From the IMG/VR virus record IMGVR_UViG_3300045999_010305, positions 1-22,342 of that record: 22,342 nt of DNA. One strand, 5' to 3'. This stretch comes from a virus. The translations under genes were made by a program, and so were the position numbers. The notes below the pieces were generated by a model. The model was given only the letters and a program-made list of their open reading frames with translations. It did no database searches and was not told where the DNA came from. Below, one piece after another: positions 21,330 through 22,342 of this stretch (position 1 is the first letter of the stretch; every line of letters begins with the position of its first letter).

Positions 21330-22342
21330 GCAAGAAGACTTCGTGCAGAAATTAAGCCCGGACCTACCACGGATCCGGTTCTTAACGCCGATACTCCCCT
21401 GACCGAACAACAACCGAAACGTACGGTTTATATCGAACTGTTTCGTTCCGGCCCTCAGATTAGTTCTAGTGGCCAAAAAATGGTGTTTGCGGATGAGGAC
21501 TTGGATCAAGTGGTTAGTGGATACAATCCTACTACCCACGAGGCCCCTCTTATCATCGGTCATGATCAGGATGACGGTACACCTGCTCTTGGGTGGGTGC
21601 GCGAAGTTTGGCGCAAAGGTAAATCGCTCTGGGGTAAGGTTGAGCTTACCCCAAGAGCTGAGCGCCTTATCCGTGACGGCGTATTTAAGAAGGTAAGTAG
21701 CTCGTTTTATTTGCCTGATGCCGATACGAATCCGACCCCCGGCCAGTTAGCCCTGCGCCATCTTGGCCTGGTGTCGATCCCTGCGGTAAAAGGTCTCACC
21801 GCCTTTGCCGAAAATCACCCCGAAGGCTCGATCACAATTACTCCAAGGGAGTCTTCTATTTCATTTGAGGAAACTTTACCCACTATGGCTAAAAGAAAAA
21901 CTGAAGCCCCCGTTCAAGAGACAAAAATTGTCGATCATGCTGACGGCCGGGGCATGACCATTAATGTAAATATTAATGGTATGAAAGCAACAGACGAAGA
22001 AGGTGAAATGCTCCAGGAAACTGGTGCTGCCGCTCCATACGACATGGAGTACGCAGACGATATGGACATGGATCCGAACCGTGATATGGCCACCCCAAGA
22101 CCCATGGTCGATGAAGGCATGGGAGGTATGAGTGCAACCACGTCAATGGTTGAAGGTCCGGACGGTAAGGAAATGGGCGATGAGGATGGCGGCGACGCTG
22201 CACCCGTTGGCCCTGATGGTGCTGGTCCGGATGGTACAGAAGGTGAAACCGGTGGTGGTGGCGATGATATGGGCTCTGATGCCGATGTCGAAGACGTTTC
22301 TGGTTCTGATGACGAGAAAGTCGCCGCCGACCTTGCTTCCTC
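21327..22342 (+). CDS. capsid maturation protease with scaffold-like C-terminal part, cut by the window edge
   Basis: The frame is open to the right edge, 338 codons visible. Residues about 31-165 match the Mu gpI-like head protease family: 'KRTVYIELFRSG' opens the domain, 'HEAPLIIGHDQDDG' (71-84) contains a possible active-site His, 'FKKVSSSFYLPDADTNP' (120-136) contains the probable nucleophile Ser, and 'LRHLGLVSIPAVKGLTAF' (143-160) closes it. In this family the protease trims scaffold and coat during head maturation. From residue about 187 the protein turns acidic and Gly/Asp/Met-rich ('GMGGMSATTSMVEGPDGKEM'), as expected of a scaffold. An internal ATG at 21885 (codon 187) has GAGGAAA 11 nt upstream and may start a separate scaffold product. 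ATG 21327 begins 15 nt after the sheath stop. Confidence 0.88.
   Translation, partial: MARRLRAEIKPGPTTDPVLNADTPLTEQQPKRTVYIELFRSGPQISSSGQKMVFADEDLDQVVSGYNPTTHEAPLIIGHDQDDGTPALGWVREVWRKGKSLWGKVELTPRAERLIRDGVFKKVSSSFYLPDADTNPTPGQLALRHLGLVSIPAVKGLTAFAENHPEGSITITPRESSISFEETLPTMAKRKTEAPVQETKIVDHADGRGMTINVNINGMKATDEEGEMLQETGAAAPYDMEYADDMDMDPNRDMATPRPMVDEGMGGMSATTSMVEGPDGKEMGDEDGGDAAPVGPDGAGPDGTEGETGGGGDDMGSDADVEDVSGSDDEKVAADLAS
21885..22342 (+). CDS. possible nested scaffold protein from an internal start (partial)
   Basis: The in-frame ATG (codon 187 of the protease gene) follows GAGGAAA at 21867-21873 with 11-nt spacing, and opens 'MAKRKTEAPVQETKIVDHAD' before the acidic low-complexity region. 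Nested scaffolds inside protease genes are known in lambda (C/Nu3) and in Mu (I/Z). The internal start is inferred from the ribosome-site-like sequence and the domain boundary; the end lies beyond the window. Confidence 0.4.
   Translation, partial: MAKRKTEAPVQETKIVDHADGRGMTINVNINGMKATDEEGEMLQETGAAAPYDMEYADDMDMDPNRDMATPRPMVDEGMGGMSATTSMVEGPDGKEMGDEDGGDAAPVGPDGAGPDGTEGETGGGGDDMGSDADVEDVSGSDDEKVAADLAS

Noticed and set aside
1-22342. tRNA genes, CRISPR arrays or insertion sequences
   Set aside because: Reading the gaps between genes (all about 100 bp or less) shows no cloverleaf-like sequence, regular direct repeat-spacer pattern, or transposase.

Overview
This window is part of the virion-structure region of a contractile-tailed (myovirus-type) double-stranded DNA phage genome. 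It carries a tail sheath gene, a likely tail tube gene, a tail-assembly-chaperone pair, a DUF935-type portal, the 5' part of a capsid protease/scaffold gene, and about ten tail-fibre or adhesin-like genes. The fibre genes contain modules I associate with cyanobacterial phages: 'DTGIYSPG' units, 'RLFVDASGRVGIG', 'GDLTVQGTTTTINSTT', an 'RHIRSAV...KRP' N-terminus and a 'GKNAMTAGPVTI...WVIV' C-terminus. The head genes (portal and protease) look like the Mu-type families, not the T4 types of classical cyanomyoviruses. A cyanophage with a Mu-type head and T4/cyanophage-style appendages is therefore the best guess. The host is inferred and not shown by the sequence.

Layout. 1-9333 is transcribed leftwards: a Rossmann-like protein, two hypothetical genes, the portal, the probable tail tube, a Cys-rich protein and four fibre-type genes, the last running off the left edge. 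9422-14701 is transcribed rightwards: a 1070-aa protein of unknown family, a leucine-rich-repeat protein and a fibre protein. 14690-17257 runs leftwards: small hypothetical genes, a 53-aa gene, a polyglycine adhesin, a small beta-rich protein and a hypothetical gene. 17350-22342 runs rightwards: the chaperone, its out-of-frame extension, a 99-aa gene, the 940-aa sheath and the protease/scaffold, cut by the right edge. Virion genes are thus split into at least four blocks on alternating strands.

Regulation. The most striking non-coding signal is a repeated gene-junction element, GTTGAAAGC-N3-RTAGR. It has nine exact copies, one relaxed copy and one short copy, and always points the same way as the gene that follows. 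Its first base lies 32-38 nt before the start codon in eight of the nine exact copies. It is the best candidate for an undescribed phage promoter or mRNA-processing/translation signal coordinating these scattered transcription units. Four copies lie inside the 3' end of the preceding gene, always in the frame that adds Val-Glu-Ser.

Recoding and overlap. A long protein-like reading frame (17705-18178) has no usable start over its first 285 nt and lies in the +1 frame directly after the chaperone stop codon, suggesting programmed frameshifting. Long same-strand overlaps also occur at 8740-8915, 8043-8127 and 15157-15335. I see no tRNA, rRNA, CRISPR array or insertion sequence, and no gap between genes longer than about 100 bases.
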